Positions 7,188 through 13,885 of a stretch of DNA of 14,768 bases are shown piece after piece. The notes beneath the pieces are model-generated. The model worked only from the letters and a program-made list of their open reading frames with translations. It had not been told where the DNA came from and searched no databases. Position numbers and translations under genes: made by a program. The DNA is from Armatimonadota bacterium (GTDB taxonomy: Bacteria > Cloacimonadota > Cloacimonadia > Cloacimonadales > TCS61), in contig JAUWNO010000015.1 in the NCBI GenBank assembly GCA_030612605.1, positions 1 through 14,768 on the forward strand, written 5' to 3'. Each line of letters starts with the position of its first letter. Position 1 is the stretch's first letter.

Positions 7188-7676
7188 ATGAGGTTTCCGC
7201 AATTGAAAGATGCTCTTAAACCAAAATTTCTGCTCACAGAAAACCTGAACAGATTAGCAAAATGGCTGCGGATGCTGGGTTATGATGCTGCGATTTATAA
7301 AAGTATTAGTTTTCATAATATGATTAGATTGGCGAAGAAAGAAAGAAGAATTATTTTAACCAGAAGCGCAAAACAGGCAAAATCCAACCTGAAATTTTCA
7401 CGAATCTTAATTAAAGCAGATAAACATTTAGAACAAATTAAAGAGTTGAAAGAGATAATTACTTTTAATGAACAATACACATTTTCGCGTTGTTTGTTGT
7501 GCAATAAACGACTTTACGGGATTTCAAGGGAAAAAGTCAAAGATTTAGTTCCGGAATTTATTTATGAAGATCACACAGATTTTAAAGTTTGCAGGAAGTG
7601 CGGGAATATTTATTGGAAAGGAACTCACTACAAAAGCATGCTGGCTGAACTGAAGAAAATTTTACAGAGCATTTAA
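7188..7676 (+). CDS. Mut7-C family PIN-like / zinc-ribbon protein, possibly catalytically degenerate
   Basis: 162 residues, typical for the family. The 'LNRLAKWLRMLGYDA' segment (20-34), 'RRIILTR' (53-59) and the C-terminal zinc ribbon CxxC...CxxC (Cys102, 105, 135, 138) followed by 'GNIYWKGTHY' (139-148) mark a Mut7-C domain, a PIN-like fold thought to be an RNase. Several acidic positions expected in the active site are changed: the usual 'D-x-x-L' near the N-terminus reads TENL (Glu18), and 'LTRD' reads LTRS (Ser60). The helix after GYD, normally starting with an Asp, reads HNMI (43-46). Only Asp33 in GYD is clearly kept. The expected sequence is recalled from the family. The first 13 residues precede the usual domain start. 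No ribosome binding site is obvious, so the exact start is uncertain. It stands alone between repeats and a toxin-antitoxin module. Confidence 0.82.
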   Translation: MRFPQLKDALKPKFLLTENLNRLAKWLRMLGYDAAIYKSISFHNMIRLAKKERRIILTRSAKQAKSNLKFSRILIKADKHLEQIKELKEIITFNEQYTFSRCLLCNKRLYGISREKVKDLVPEFIYEDHTDFKVCRKCGNIYWKGTHYKSMLAELKKILQSI

Positions 7677-7729
7677 CCTTGAAAAGATCGATTTGAGAGA
7701 ATTCCTCTGTGTGTAATCTTTTTCAAGGT
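7676..7729 (+). terminator. Stem-loop at the end of the Mut7-C gene
   Basis: ACCTTGAAAAGAT (7676-7688) pairs with ATCTTTTTCAAGGT (7716-7729), a 13-14 base stem with one bulge, starting on the last base of the stop codon. A long loop lies between. No clear T-run follows, so it may be a factor-dependent terminator, an mRNA 3' stabiliser or a repeat rather than a classical intrinsic terminator. Confidence 0.45.
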
Positions 7730-7807
7730 CAAAAATGGAGTTTGGAAACGAACGGAAAATATATTTATCGTGTGATGTTTAAATCCAAACTTAAAATAAA
7801 AAATAAA

Positions 7808-7835
7808 TTGACAGTTAAGAGATAATCAACATTAT
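7808..7835 (+). promoter_or_regulatory. Promoter of the toxin-antitoxin operon
   Basis: A perfect TTGACA (7808-7813) and CATTAT (7830-7835, 4/6 to consensus) are spaced by 16 bases. It lies just before an inverted-repeat operator candidate and 28 bases before the toxin ATG. Confidence 0.5.
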
Positions 7836-7856
7836 TGTTAACGGAAAGGGTTAACA
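7836..7856. promoter_or_regulatory. Palindromic operator candidate for antitoxin autoregulation
   Basis: TGTTAAC (7836-7842) and GTTAACA (7850-7856) are a perfect 7-base inverted repeat with centres 14 bases apart. It directly abuts the -10 box and covers the likely transcription start. HigA-type antitoxins bind such dyads to repress their own operon, so this site is the natural candidate for the HTH domain encoded downstream. The spacer contains the purine run GGAAAGG, a possible but distant ribosome binding site for the toxin gene. Confidence 0.6.
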
Positions 7857-7863
7857 GAATTCT

Positions 7864-8169
7864 ATGAAGATTATATTTGGGAATTCAAGGGTTAGAAAAC
7901 AGTGTGAGAAGGCATCAGGAAAGTTAAAACAACGTTTGGATGATATATTAGATGCTGATAATATGGCAGTATTATCAAAACTACCAGGCAGATTGCATGC
8001 TTTAAGAGGGAATAGAAAAGGACAATGGGGACTTGACTTAGAGCATCCTACAAGGTTAGTTATTAAACCAATTGGAGACCCATTGCCAATTTCTAAAGAT
8101 GGTTGGCTGGATACGAACAAAATATTGGCACTTGAAATAATTGAAATAGGAGATTATCATGGCAAATAA
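7864..8169 (+). CDS. higB: HigB-like RelE/ParE-superfamily toxin
   Basis: 101 residues, a usual length for the family. It begins MKIIFGNSRVRKQCE, contains 'LPGRLHALRGNRKGQWGLDL' (40-59) and 'PTRLVIKP' (62-69), and ends with the strand 'LEIIEIGDYH' (90-99), the hallmark layout of HigB/proteic-killer type toxins. Such toxins are ribosome-dependent mRNA endonucleases that slow translation when their antitoxin is lost. The gene overlaps the antitoxin start by 11 bases, and the toxin-first order is typical of higBA modules. No strong ribosome binding site is close to the ATG, while the antitoxin has a good one; this would favour antitoxin production. The catalytic residues were not verified, and activity is inferred from family membership. 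Confidence 0.85.
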   Translation: MKIIFGNSRVRKQCEKASGKLKQRLDDILDADNMAVLSKLPGRLHALRGNRKGQWGLDLEHPTRLVIKPIGDPLPISKDGWLDTNKILALEIIEIGDYHGK

Positions 8170-9244
8170 TATAAAAAATGAATATTTTCCGAAATCAGTA
8201 AGTTGTCCAGGGGGAACAATATTGGATCTTCTTGAAGAAAAAGGTATATCTCAAATTGAACTTGCAGAAAGAATGGGAAGACCCAAAAAGACTATAAATG
8301 AAATTTTAAAAGGAAAAACAGCGATAACTCCTGACACTGCAATACAACTTGAAAGAGTATTTGGAACTCCTGCATCTTTTTGGAACAATCGACAAAAAAG
8401 ATATAGTGAATATCTTGCATCTGTTAGAGAAAGAGAAAAATTATCTACATATATTGATTGGTTAAAATCAATGCCAATAAGAGAAATGATTAAACTTGGA
8501 TGGATTCCGAATATTAAAGATGAGATAGCTCAATTATCAGAAGTATTGATTTTTTTCGGTGTAAATTCACCTACAGAGTGGAAGAATATTTGGTTAAAAA
8601 AACATACAGCATATAAGCAATCACCAGCATTCGAGAGAAAACCTGAAGCTAATTCTGTTTGGCTTCGTAGAGGAGAAATTGAAGCTCAGAGAATATACTG
8701 TAATCCGTATGATAAAGAAAAATTTATAAAAGCTCTAAAAAAAATTTCGCCGTTTACGAAAAAAGCTCCAGAGAATTTTGAAAAAGACTTGATTGGCTTA
8801 TGTGCTGATGCCGGTGTTGCGGTGGTTTTTATACCACAGTTAAAAGGTGTCCCTGTTTATGGGGCTACTCGCTGGCTCACACCTCAGAAAGCGCTTATTC
8901 AATTGTCTTTGTATCGAAAGTATGAGGATTATTTCTGGTTTAGCTTTTTTCATGAAGCGGGGCATATACTTCTTCATGGAAAGCGTGATATCTTTATTGA
9001 AGAGAAGAAGAAAGAAGGTAAAAAAGAAAATGAAGCAGATGCGTTTGCCAGAGAATTCCTTATTCCAATTAAGAAGTGGCTGGCTTTTATTACTTCTAAT
9101 AGTACATTTTCAGAAATAGTTTTAAAAGATTTTGCACATGAAATGAATATTTCACCAGCAATTGTTGTTGGACGGTTACAACGCGAAAGAAAAATTCCTT
9201 TTTATCAGATGAACGAATTAAGACGGAAGTTTAGATTTCAATGA
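8159..9244 (+). CDS. higA: HigA-family antitoxin fused to an ImmA/IrrE-like zinc peptidase
   Basis: 361 residues against roughly 90-110 for a plain HigA. Residues about 17-72 form an XRE-type helix-turn-helix ('LLEEKGISQIELAERMGRP', then 'INEILKGKTAITPDTAIQLE') followed by the HigA-type 'FGTPASFWNN'. Residues about 165-361 carry an ImmA/IrrE metallopeptidase domain: HEAGH (265-269, the HExxH zinc site) and 'ENEADAFAREFLIP' with Glu292 or Asp294 as third-ligand region. It should bind and neutralise the toxin and repress the operon; the peptidase could act on the antitoxin itself, the toxin or another regulator, as ImmA and IrrE cleave DNA-binding repressors. AGGAG (8148-8152) lies 6 bases before the ATG. 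This domain joining is known among HigA-like proteins, but the peptidase's role in them is not established as far as I know. The gene is A-rich, which may fit horizontal gain. Confidence 0.88.
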   Translation: MANNIKNEYFPKSVSCPGGTILDLLEEKGISQIELAERMGRPKKTINEILKGKTAITPDTAIQLERVFGTPASFWNNRQKRYSEYLASVREREKLSTYIDWLKSMPIREMIKLGWIPNIKDEIAQLSEVLIFFGVNSPTEWKNIWLKKHTAYKQSPAFERKPEANSVWLRRGEIEAQRIYCNPYDKEKFIKALKKISPFTKKAPENFEKDLIGLCADAGVAVVFIPQLKGVPVYGATRWLTPQKALIQLSLYRKYEDYFWFSFFHEAGHILLHGKRDIFIEEKKKEGKKENEADAFAREFLIPIKKWLAFITSNSTFSEIVLKDFAHEMNISPAIVVGRLQRERKIPFYQMNELRRKFRFQ

Positions 9245-9265
9245 TAAAAATACAGTATATTACCA

Positions 9266-9282
9266 AGTTTAATTATTAAACT
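9266..9282. terminator. Short dyad between convergent higA and tldE
   Basis: AGTTTA (9266-9271) and TAAACT (9277-9282) form a symmetrical dyad (extendable towards the centre), in the 62-base gap between two converging genes. It is AT-only in its core and lacks a solid T-run, so it is at best a weak bidirectional terminator. Confidence 0.3.
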
Positions 9283-9306
9283 AAATCATTGTTAATCCGT
9301 GAACTG

Positions 9307-10593
9307 TCAAAATGTCGTCACATCCACAAAGTTGAAATCATCTATCAACATTGCTGGAATTCTGGCATAATATTCCTGTTGGATGCTTGGTCCCAAAGCC
9401 AGGATGCGTTTGGTTGCATCGTGCAGAATTTCGTTCCAACGGAAATTCGTAACAGATTTCTGGATTTTCCCGTTTTCAAAATAAAGAACACCGTCGCGAG
9501 TCAAACCTGTCCATTCACCGGTTTTACGGTCTATAGGTCGAATATACCAGAAGCGGTTCACGATCACGCCACGATCGACTTGCTTCATCATTTCTTCTTC
9601 AGTAGCTGTTCCACCTTCCACAATTACATTAAAGGGTCGTGCTGCTTTCAGGTTCTTTAATTTTGCATAATAACGTGTGGCACTCATATTTTTTATAACA
9701 CCGTTTATGATCCAATCCATATTAGCACCTGGTATGCCATCAGAACTGAACTTACTGGTGGCAAGATCAGGATCGTCCAATCTTGAACGGAAATAGAATT
9801 TTTCTCCGAAGAATTGTTTTCCGATCTGGTCTGTGAAGGGTGTGTGTCCCTCGTCAGCAGTCCTTCTATCAAAAGTCCAGATGAGATAAACCAGCCAGTT
9901 CAGCACTGCTGCCGGTCGCAGGATAATAGGATAACGACCCTTTGCCAATTGCACCGGGTTTTGGAGCGAATCAAATTGTGAATTCAATTGCTCTATCAAT
10001 CCGCTCATATTGAATTTGTTATAATCTTTTACTGATTTCGATACTTTAGTTTCCACTCCTTCCTTTTTCATGGTCATAGAATGTGAAAAACTGGTGGATT
10101 GATCAAAGCCCTCAAAACCATTTTTTGTGTACAGGAATGTATTATGAATATTCTTCTCTGAAATACCGGAAACTTTGGCATTTTTAGCTTTGGCATTATT
10201 CACGCATTTTACAACAGCATCCACAATTTTTTCTACAGTAAGTTCAGCAGTTCTGTCGGAATAATTGTTCACTTCAGGAAGTTCATGAGCAGGTTCTGAA
10301 GCGATGAATTCGGGATCGGGTTGGTTCAATTTTGCCATATTCTCAGATGTTCTGATCAGGTATTTCAAAGAATCATCATCTAACCTGTTCACTGTAGCGG
10401 TACCGGTTTTATTATCGAAAGCAACTTCCAGGCTTACCCGTAGATTCTCACCTGTGATATGCTGGGTGATGCCATTCTGAGCAAAACGGGTTAACAGATT
10501 ATCAGAGCCATTGATCCCAAAAGCGAAATCTGATGCCCGGCAGTTTTTACGAATGAACTCGGCAGCTTTTTGCATTTGATCTCTGGTTATCAT
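9307..10593 (-). CDS. tldE: TldE/PmbA-like subunit of the TldD/TldE protease
   Basis: 428 residues, normal for PmbA/TldE. It shares the TldD/PmbA fold signatures ('VSLEVAFDNKTGTATVNRLDDDSL' near 53-76, 'GRYPIILRPAAVLNWLV' near 220-236, and a C-terminal 'GVLYFENGKIQKSVTNFRWNE' near 368-388) but lacks the HExxxH zinc site present in its partner. TldE subunits pair with catalytic TldD to form a cytoplasmic heterodimer that threads unfolded peptides; in E. coli the complex matures microcin B17 and degrades the CcdA antitoxin. The ATG overlaps the tldD stop by 4 bases, and an AGGAGG ribosome binding site lies inside the tldD 3' end (10605-10600), so the two are coupled and probably made in equal amounts. 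It is downstream in the operon. Confidence 0.88.
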   Translation of the reverse strand: MITRDQMQKAAEFIRKNCRASDFAFGINGSDNLLTRFAQNGITQHITGENLRVSLEVAFDNKTGTATVNRLDDDSLKYLIRTSENMAKLNQPDPEFIASEPAHELPEVNNYSDRTAELTVEKIVDAVVKCVNNAKAKNAKVSGISEKNIHNTFLYTKNGFEGFDQSTSFSHSMTMKKEGVETKVSKSVKDYNKFNMSGLIEQLNSQFDSLQNPVQLAKGRYPIILRPAAVLNWLVYLIWTFDRRTADEGHTPFTDQIGKQFFGEKFYFRSRLDDPDLATSKFSSDGIPGANMDWIINGVIKNMSATRYYAKLKNLKAARPFNVIVEGGTATEEEMMKQVDRGVIVNRFWYIRPIDRKTGEWTGLTRDGVLYFENGKIQKSVTNFRWNEILHDATKRILALGPSIQQEYYARIPAMLIDDFNFVDVTTF

Positions 10594-12032
10594 TGGGAAC
10601 CTCCTACGCGGATATTACGGAACCTGGCATAAGAACCTCCGTGAGTCATACGACCTCTTTGTCCAGGTTGTCCTTTTCCGCAATTTGCTATACCAAAAGT
10701 TTGAAAGAAGCGCTCATCACAAATGGCATCAACACTATTCCAGAATTCAGGATTGTTGGATTTGTATATAACTTTTTTAAGAGGTCGGATTTTCTTACCA
10801 TTCTTAATTTCCCAGAACATATCACCACCAAATTGGAAGTTCACACGATGCTGGTCGATAGAAAAGGAACCTCGTCCTTCGATGTATACACCATCTTTTG
10901 TATCTGCGATCAATTCCTGAGGTGTAAGTTTTTCTTTACCCGGCTGCAGGTAGAGATTTGGAATGCGATTGATGGGGAAGTCGTAATAATTTGTAGCCCG
11001 GTTACATCCCCTGCTCATTTCCATGCCGATGAAAGGAGCAGTGGCGCGAGTGTTGCCATATTCGTTCAGAATCCCGTCTTTTATGATATACCACTTCTGG
11101 TTGGGAACACCATCATCATCATAACCGGCAGTAGCCAATCCACCTTCCAGAGTGTTATCAGCCACAAAGTTCACGATCTTGGCACCATATTGGTAATTTC
11201 CCAATTTCTCAGGAGTAGCAAAACTGATACCGGCAAAATCAGCTTCCCAACCCAAGACGCGATCCAGTTCGGTAGGATGACCAACTGATTCATGCATTGT
11301 AAGTGCTGTATGATTTGGATCAAGAATAAGATCGCGACGTTCTTCTGCTCCCAGAGAATCAGCATGAACTTTCATGATAGCCTCTTCTGCTATTTGCACA
11401 GCTTTGTCGGTCAGGTTCAAACTGCGTACCCACTCCCATCCGCGTGCTTGTCCTCCAAGGCTGAAGGTGCGGGATTGACTGTCACCTTCTGCAACAGCGG
11501 TAGCTGTGAAAGTTGGTTCGATATAAACTGTTTGGATATCCAATCTGCTGCCAAGAGTTGAAGCAAATAATTTTTCATCTTTGCGACTTTCCAGCATGAA
11601 TATTGCCAGCTTGATCTCAGCGAAGTTGAGCATGGTTTTATTTACCTCCATCATCAGTTCCACTTTTTCCGAAAGCGGTACATCAAACGGATCGATGCTG
11701 AAAGGCGTTTTGTAAGTATCAATGTAGCCACGTTCATGTGCTAACACAAGTCCTTTCCCATGACGGATGCGTCCTGACTGCTGAGCAATTGCAAACGCTT
11801 TCTTCACAGTTTCGTTAACTGCATCATGTGAAAAGACGTTGTTGTGAGCAAAACCCCAGGCACCATTTTTGAATACCCGGATTCCATAACCATACACTTC
11901 TTGCAGAGATGTGTTCTTCAGGCTCAGGTTTCGCAGGTAAATCATTTCCGTATGCGATTTTTGAATGCGGATATCAGCGTAATCCGCTCCCAGCGACTTT
12001 GCTGTATCCATTGCAAGTGATAAAAAGTCCAC
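10590..12032 (-). CDS. tldD: TldD zinc metalloprotease subunit
   Basis: 480 residues, standard TldD length. The catalytic HExxxH is intact as HESVGH (247-252), and Cys451 in 'NCGKGQPGQ' matches the conserved third zinc ligand near the C-terminus. Other family signatures are 'GYGIRVFKNGAWGFAHNN' (48-65), 'ERRDLILDPNHTALTMHE' (231-248), and 'GMEMSRGCNRATNY' in the latter half. It is the catalytic half of the TldD/TldE protease. The start is a GTG at 12032 with a perfect AAGGAGG ribosome binding site 6 bases upstream (12045-12039). A palindrome and a possible promoter lie in the 137 bases before it. No obvious RiPP synthesis genes are nearby, so a general peptide-clearing role is the default, although a small ORF of unknown function sits just upstream on the same strand. 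Confidence 0.92.
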   Translation of the reverse strand: MDFLSLAMDTAKSLGADYADIRIQKSHTEMIYLRNLSLKNTSLQEVYGYGIRVFKNGAWGFAHNNVFSHDAVNETVKKAFAIAQQSGRIRHGKGLVLAHERGYIDTYKTPFSIDPFDVPLSEKVELMMEVNKTMLNFAEIKLAIFMLESRKDEKLFASTLGSRLDIQTVYIEPTFTATAVAEGDSQSRTFSLGGQARGWEWVRSLNLTDKAVQIAEEAIMKVHADSLGAEERRDLILDPNHTALTMHESVGHPTELDRVLGWEADFAGISFATPEKLGNYQYGAKIVNFVADNTLEGGLATAGYDDDGVPNQKWYIIKDGILNEYGNTRATAPFIGMEMSRGCNRATNYYDFPINRIPNLYLQPGKEKLTPQELIADTKDGVYIEGRGSFSIDQHRVNFQFGGDMFWEIKNGKKIRPLKKVIYKSNNPEFWNSVDAICDERFFQTFGIANCGKGQPGQRGRMTHGGSYARFRNIRVGGSQ

Positions 12033-12131
12033 TAAAAACCTCCTTATATTTTTTAATTTCCGGTTCTCAATTTTAAATTACGAATTTATTAAACACCATT
12101 TCCAAGTTAGAAGCACCTATAGTGCACCTCC

Positions 12132-12145
12132 TTTGTCTAGACAAA
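12132..12145. promoter_or_regulatory. Perfect 14-base palindrome upstream of tldD
   Basis: TTTGTCT followed directly by its complement AGACAAA, with no spacer. It sits about 100 bases before tldD and just downstream of a weak promoter candidate in the minus-strand sense, where a repressor could block transcription. On the minus strand it runs into an AAAGGAGG sequence that has no credible ORF behind it. The binding protein is unknown. Confidence 0.4.
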
Positions 12146-12154
12146 AATAACAGT

Positions 12155-12184
12155 TGTATAAGCTAATGTTTAGCTAACCCTCAA
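12155..12184 (-). promoter_or_regulatory. Weak promoter candidate for tldDE
   Basis: On the minus strand TTGAGG (12184-12179) and TATACA (12160-12155) are separated by 18 bases. Both are partial matches, and the -35 overlaps the end of the small ORF. The tldDE genes may instead be read from the stronger promoter at 12400. Confidence 0.28.
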
Positions 12185-12343
12185 GAGTTCAACATTCTCA
12201 AAGGATACCTCCTCTGGAGTTTTACTTCCAATAATTGATTTCTGTGAAACATCATCTAATAAATCATGTAGGTCATATCTTATTGGGATTAAAAATATTT
12301 TCTGATGATTTACGCTCTTTTTGAATTTTTGTTTCAGCTTCAT
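12170..12343 (-). CDS. Small 57-residue hypothetical protein upstream of tldD
   Basis: An ORF of 57 codons from ATG (12343-12341) to TAA (12172-12170). The product starts basic (MKLKQKFKKS), has a hydrophobic-to-acidic middle (FLIPIRYDLHDLLDDV, residues 17-32) and ends in an acidic tail with 'TPEEVSFENVELL' (42-54); no Cys and no clear membrane segment. A GAGG ribosome binding site (12352-12349) lies 5 bases upstream, and a TTGACA promoter precedes it at a suitable distance, so it is better supported than a chance ORF. It lies 137 bases before tldD on the same strand. I do not recognise a family. It could be a free-standing small protein, a decayed gene, or, speculatively, a substrate or regulator of the TldD/TldE protease. 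Confidence 0.5.
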   Translation of the reverse strand: MKLKQKFKKSVNHQKIFLIPIRYDLHDLLDDVSQKSIIGSKTPEEVSFENVELLRVS

Positions 12344-12370
12344 TTCATCCTCTACAAATAACTAGAAGGA

Positions 12371-12400
12371 TTAATAAGTACAGCAATCTTTATCTGTCAA
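12371..12400 (-). promoter_or_regulatory. Promoter for the small ORF (and perhaps tldDE)
   Basis: On the minus strand a perfect TTGACA (12400-12395) and TATTAA (12376-12371, 4/6 to the -10 consensus) are spaced by 18 bases. It lies just past the dnaJ terminator and about 28 bases before the small ORF's start codon, which fits a new transcription unit. Confidence 0.5.
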
Positions 12401-12429
12401 CTTGATTTATCCTAACTGTTAATTTCAAT

Positions 12430-12462
12430 AAAAAAAAGTCACTCACAAAAAAGTGAATGACT
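12430..12462 (-). terminator. Intrinsic terminator of dnaJ
   Basis: Read on the minus strand: AGTCATTCAC, a six-T loop, then GTGAGTGACT (10-base stem with one G-U pair), followed by an unbroken T-run over 12437-12430. It starts 18 bases after the dnaJ stop. This is a textbook rho-independent terminator. Confidence 0.85.
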
Positions 12463-12480
12463 TATATCAAAGATTTATTT

Positions 12481-13638
12481 CTATACAAAGAACTCTTTCA
12501 ATTTGCTGAAAAAGGATTTTTCCGGTCTCAGTTTCTTTTCAGAATCAAATTTTCCTAATCTTTTTAAGAGTTCTTTTTCTTCTGAATTAAGCTTCGTAGG
12601 AGTGATAACCAGAACTTTCACATAAAGATCACCGTGATAAACACTGTTCACATGTGGCAGACCCTGGGATCTCAACCGAAATACTTTACCAGATTGAGTT
12701 CCTGAAGGGATTTTCATTTTCACTTTCCCTGATAGGGTTGGACACAGGATTTCACTGCCCAAAGCTGCTTGCGAAAAACTGATAGGATATTCACAAATAA
12801 GGTTGGCATCGTTTCTCTCGAAAATTTTGTGCTCTCTTTCATGAACCAGAACGAGAATATCGCCATTTGTGCCACGTCTTTTACCGCGATTTCCCTGCCC
12901 TCTCAACCGAATATATTGACCCTCAGATACTCCAGCAGGCATGTGTACATTTATGGTTTTTGTTTTGGGAACTCTACCTTCACCACTGCATTTAAGGCAT
13001 TTATTTTTTATGATCTTTCCCTCACCACGACACGAAGGGCAAGCTACAACTGTCTGCATATGACCAAATAGAGAACGAGTTGTCTGCATTACCTGTCCCG
13101 AACCGTGACATTGATGACAGGTTTTCACTTCACCATCTGCAGAACCTGTTCCATTGCAGGATTCACAAGTATCTTTCACACTGATTTTTATCTTTTTATC
13201 AATACCTTTTGAAATTTCTTCCAGGGTAAGCGAAATACTTATCTGAAGGTCTTCACCGCGATTACTTCTTCCAGAGCGGGATCTACCTCCAAAAGGACTT
13301 CCACCAAAAAGAGATTCGAAAATACTGCCCAAACCACCACCACCAAAAATATCTGAGAAATCACCAGCATGAGTAAAATCACCCCAGGAAAATCCACCAC
13401 CACCAAATGCACCTTCTAATCCGGCATGACCAAATTGATCATATCGCTGTTTTTTATCTTTGTCAGAAAGAACCTCATAAGCTTCAGATGATTCTTTGAA
13501 TTTTTCTTCAGCAGTTTTGTCATCTTTGTTTTTGTCAGGATGATATTTCATTGCCAGTTTTCTGTAAGCTTTTTTTATCTCAGAATCGGTGGCATTTTTA
13601 CTTATTCCCAGAACTTCATAATAATCTCTTTTTGCCAT
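12481..13638 (-). CDS. dnaJ: Chaperone DnaJ (Hsp40)
   Basis: 385 residues, complete and of normal length. The J-domain covers about 4-68 with the HPD tripeptide at 33-35. A Gly/Phe-rich linker (about 75-120) follows, containing 'FGGGG' and 'FGGSPFGG' runs. The zinc-binding region has all four CxxCxGxG modules (first Cys pairs at 158/161, 174/177, 200/203, 214/217). The substrate-binding C-terminal domains contain 'MPAGVSEGQYIRLRGQGN' and 'IPSGTQSGKVFRLRSQGLP'. DnaJ delivers unfolded clients to DnaK and stimulates its ATPase. AAAGGA lies 5 bases before the ATG. The gene is downstream of dnaK on the same strand but separated by a 271-base spacer holding a repeat and hairpins. The Lys/Phe-rich tail (FFSKLKEFFV) is a small extension. 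Confidence 0.97.
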   Translation of the reverse strand: MAKRDYYEVLGISKNATDSEIKKAYRKLAMKYHPDKNKDDKTAEEKFKESSEAYEVLSDKDKKQRYDQFGHAGLEGAFGGGGFSWGDFTHAGDFSDIFGGGGLGSIFESLFGGSPFGGRSRSGRSNRGEDLQISISLTLEEISKGIDKKIKISVKDTCESCNGTGSADGEVKTCHQCHGSGQVMQTTRSLFGHMQTVVACPSCRGEGKIIKNKCLKCSGEGRVPKTKTINVHMPAGVSEGQYIRLRGQGNRGKRRGTNGDILVLVHEREHKIFERNDANLICEYPISFSQAALGSEILCPTLSGKVKMKIPSGTQSGKVFRLRSQGLPHVNSVYHGDLYVKVLVITPTKLNSEEKELLKRLGKFDSEKKLRPEKSFFSKLKEFFV

Positions 13639-13656
13639 TGTTTTCCTTTAAAGCAA

Positions 13657-13706
13657 TTAAACCTTGAAAGGGTTTAAAAGTATTTCTTCCTGCTAAACCC
13701 TTTCAA
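13657..13706. promoter_or_regulatory. Overlapping, mutually exclusive hairpins before dnaJ
   Basis: TTGAAAGGGTTTA (13664-13676) and TAAACCCTTTCAA (13694-13706) are a perfect 13-base inverted repeat with a 17-base loop. TTAAACC (13657-13663) can instead pair with GGTTTAA (13671-13677). The two stems share 13671-13676, so only one can form. They lie in the dnaJ leader between dnaK and dnaJ, where such switching could tune read-through or protect the mRNA. No T-run follows, so this is not a simple terminator. Confidence 0.5.
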
Positions 13707-13721
13707 TTGATTTCAATATTC

Positions 13722-13858
13722 TTGGTTGGACTCCTATGAAACCATTTAAAGCAAGACTCGACTCGCAATGACCGAAGGGAATGTGAGTCGAGGATTGCAA
13801 CCATTTCAGAGACAGGTTGTTCTCAACTCACGCTGCTCTGCGAGTCAAGTCCAACCAA
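13722..13858 (-). repeat. MITE-like dispersed repeat, copy B
   Basis: A 137-base element bounded by a perfect 11-base terminal inverted repeat: TTGGTTGGACT (13722-13732) and AGTCCAACCAA (13848-13858). Its core 13750-13856 is nearly the exact reverse complement of copy A at 6939-7044. It also contains internal ACTCGACTCGC / GCGAGTCAAGT arms, so it can fold into a long hairpin. No ORF is inside and no target-site duplication is visible. It sits in the dnaK-dnaJ spacer. Confidence 0.75.
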
Positions 13859-13885
13859 TTAACTAAAAAACTTCCCAAATCTTTG

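Larger units (their letters stand above)
12033..12480 (-). other. 448-base region between dnaJ and tldD, with a small ORF and control sites
   Basis: Read on the minus strand, this region contains the dnaJ terminator (12462-12430), a promoter (12400-12371), a 57-codon ORF (12343-12170), a weak second promoter (12184-12155), a perfect 14-base palindrome (12145-12132) and the tldD ribosome binding site (12045-12039). Bases 12046-12131 hold no further structure that I can support. Confidence 0.6.

Noticed and set aside
7828..9296. Direct repeats flanking the toxin-antitoxin module as an insertion footprint
   Set aside because: Only a short ATTGTTAA-like similarity (near 7835 and 9289) is shared; too short and AT-rich to call an attachment site or target duplication.
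10593..11288. 231-codon ORF on the plus strand opposite tldD
   Set aside because: tldD is complete with its zinc site and strong ribosome binding site; the opposite ORF has no recognisable features.
13657..13706. CIRCE/HrcA operator before dnaJ
   Set aside because: The inverted repeat does not match the TTAGCACTC-N9-GAGTGCTAA pattern in arm sequence or spacing.
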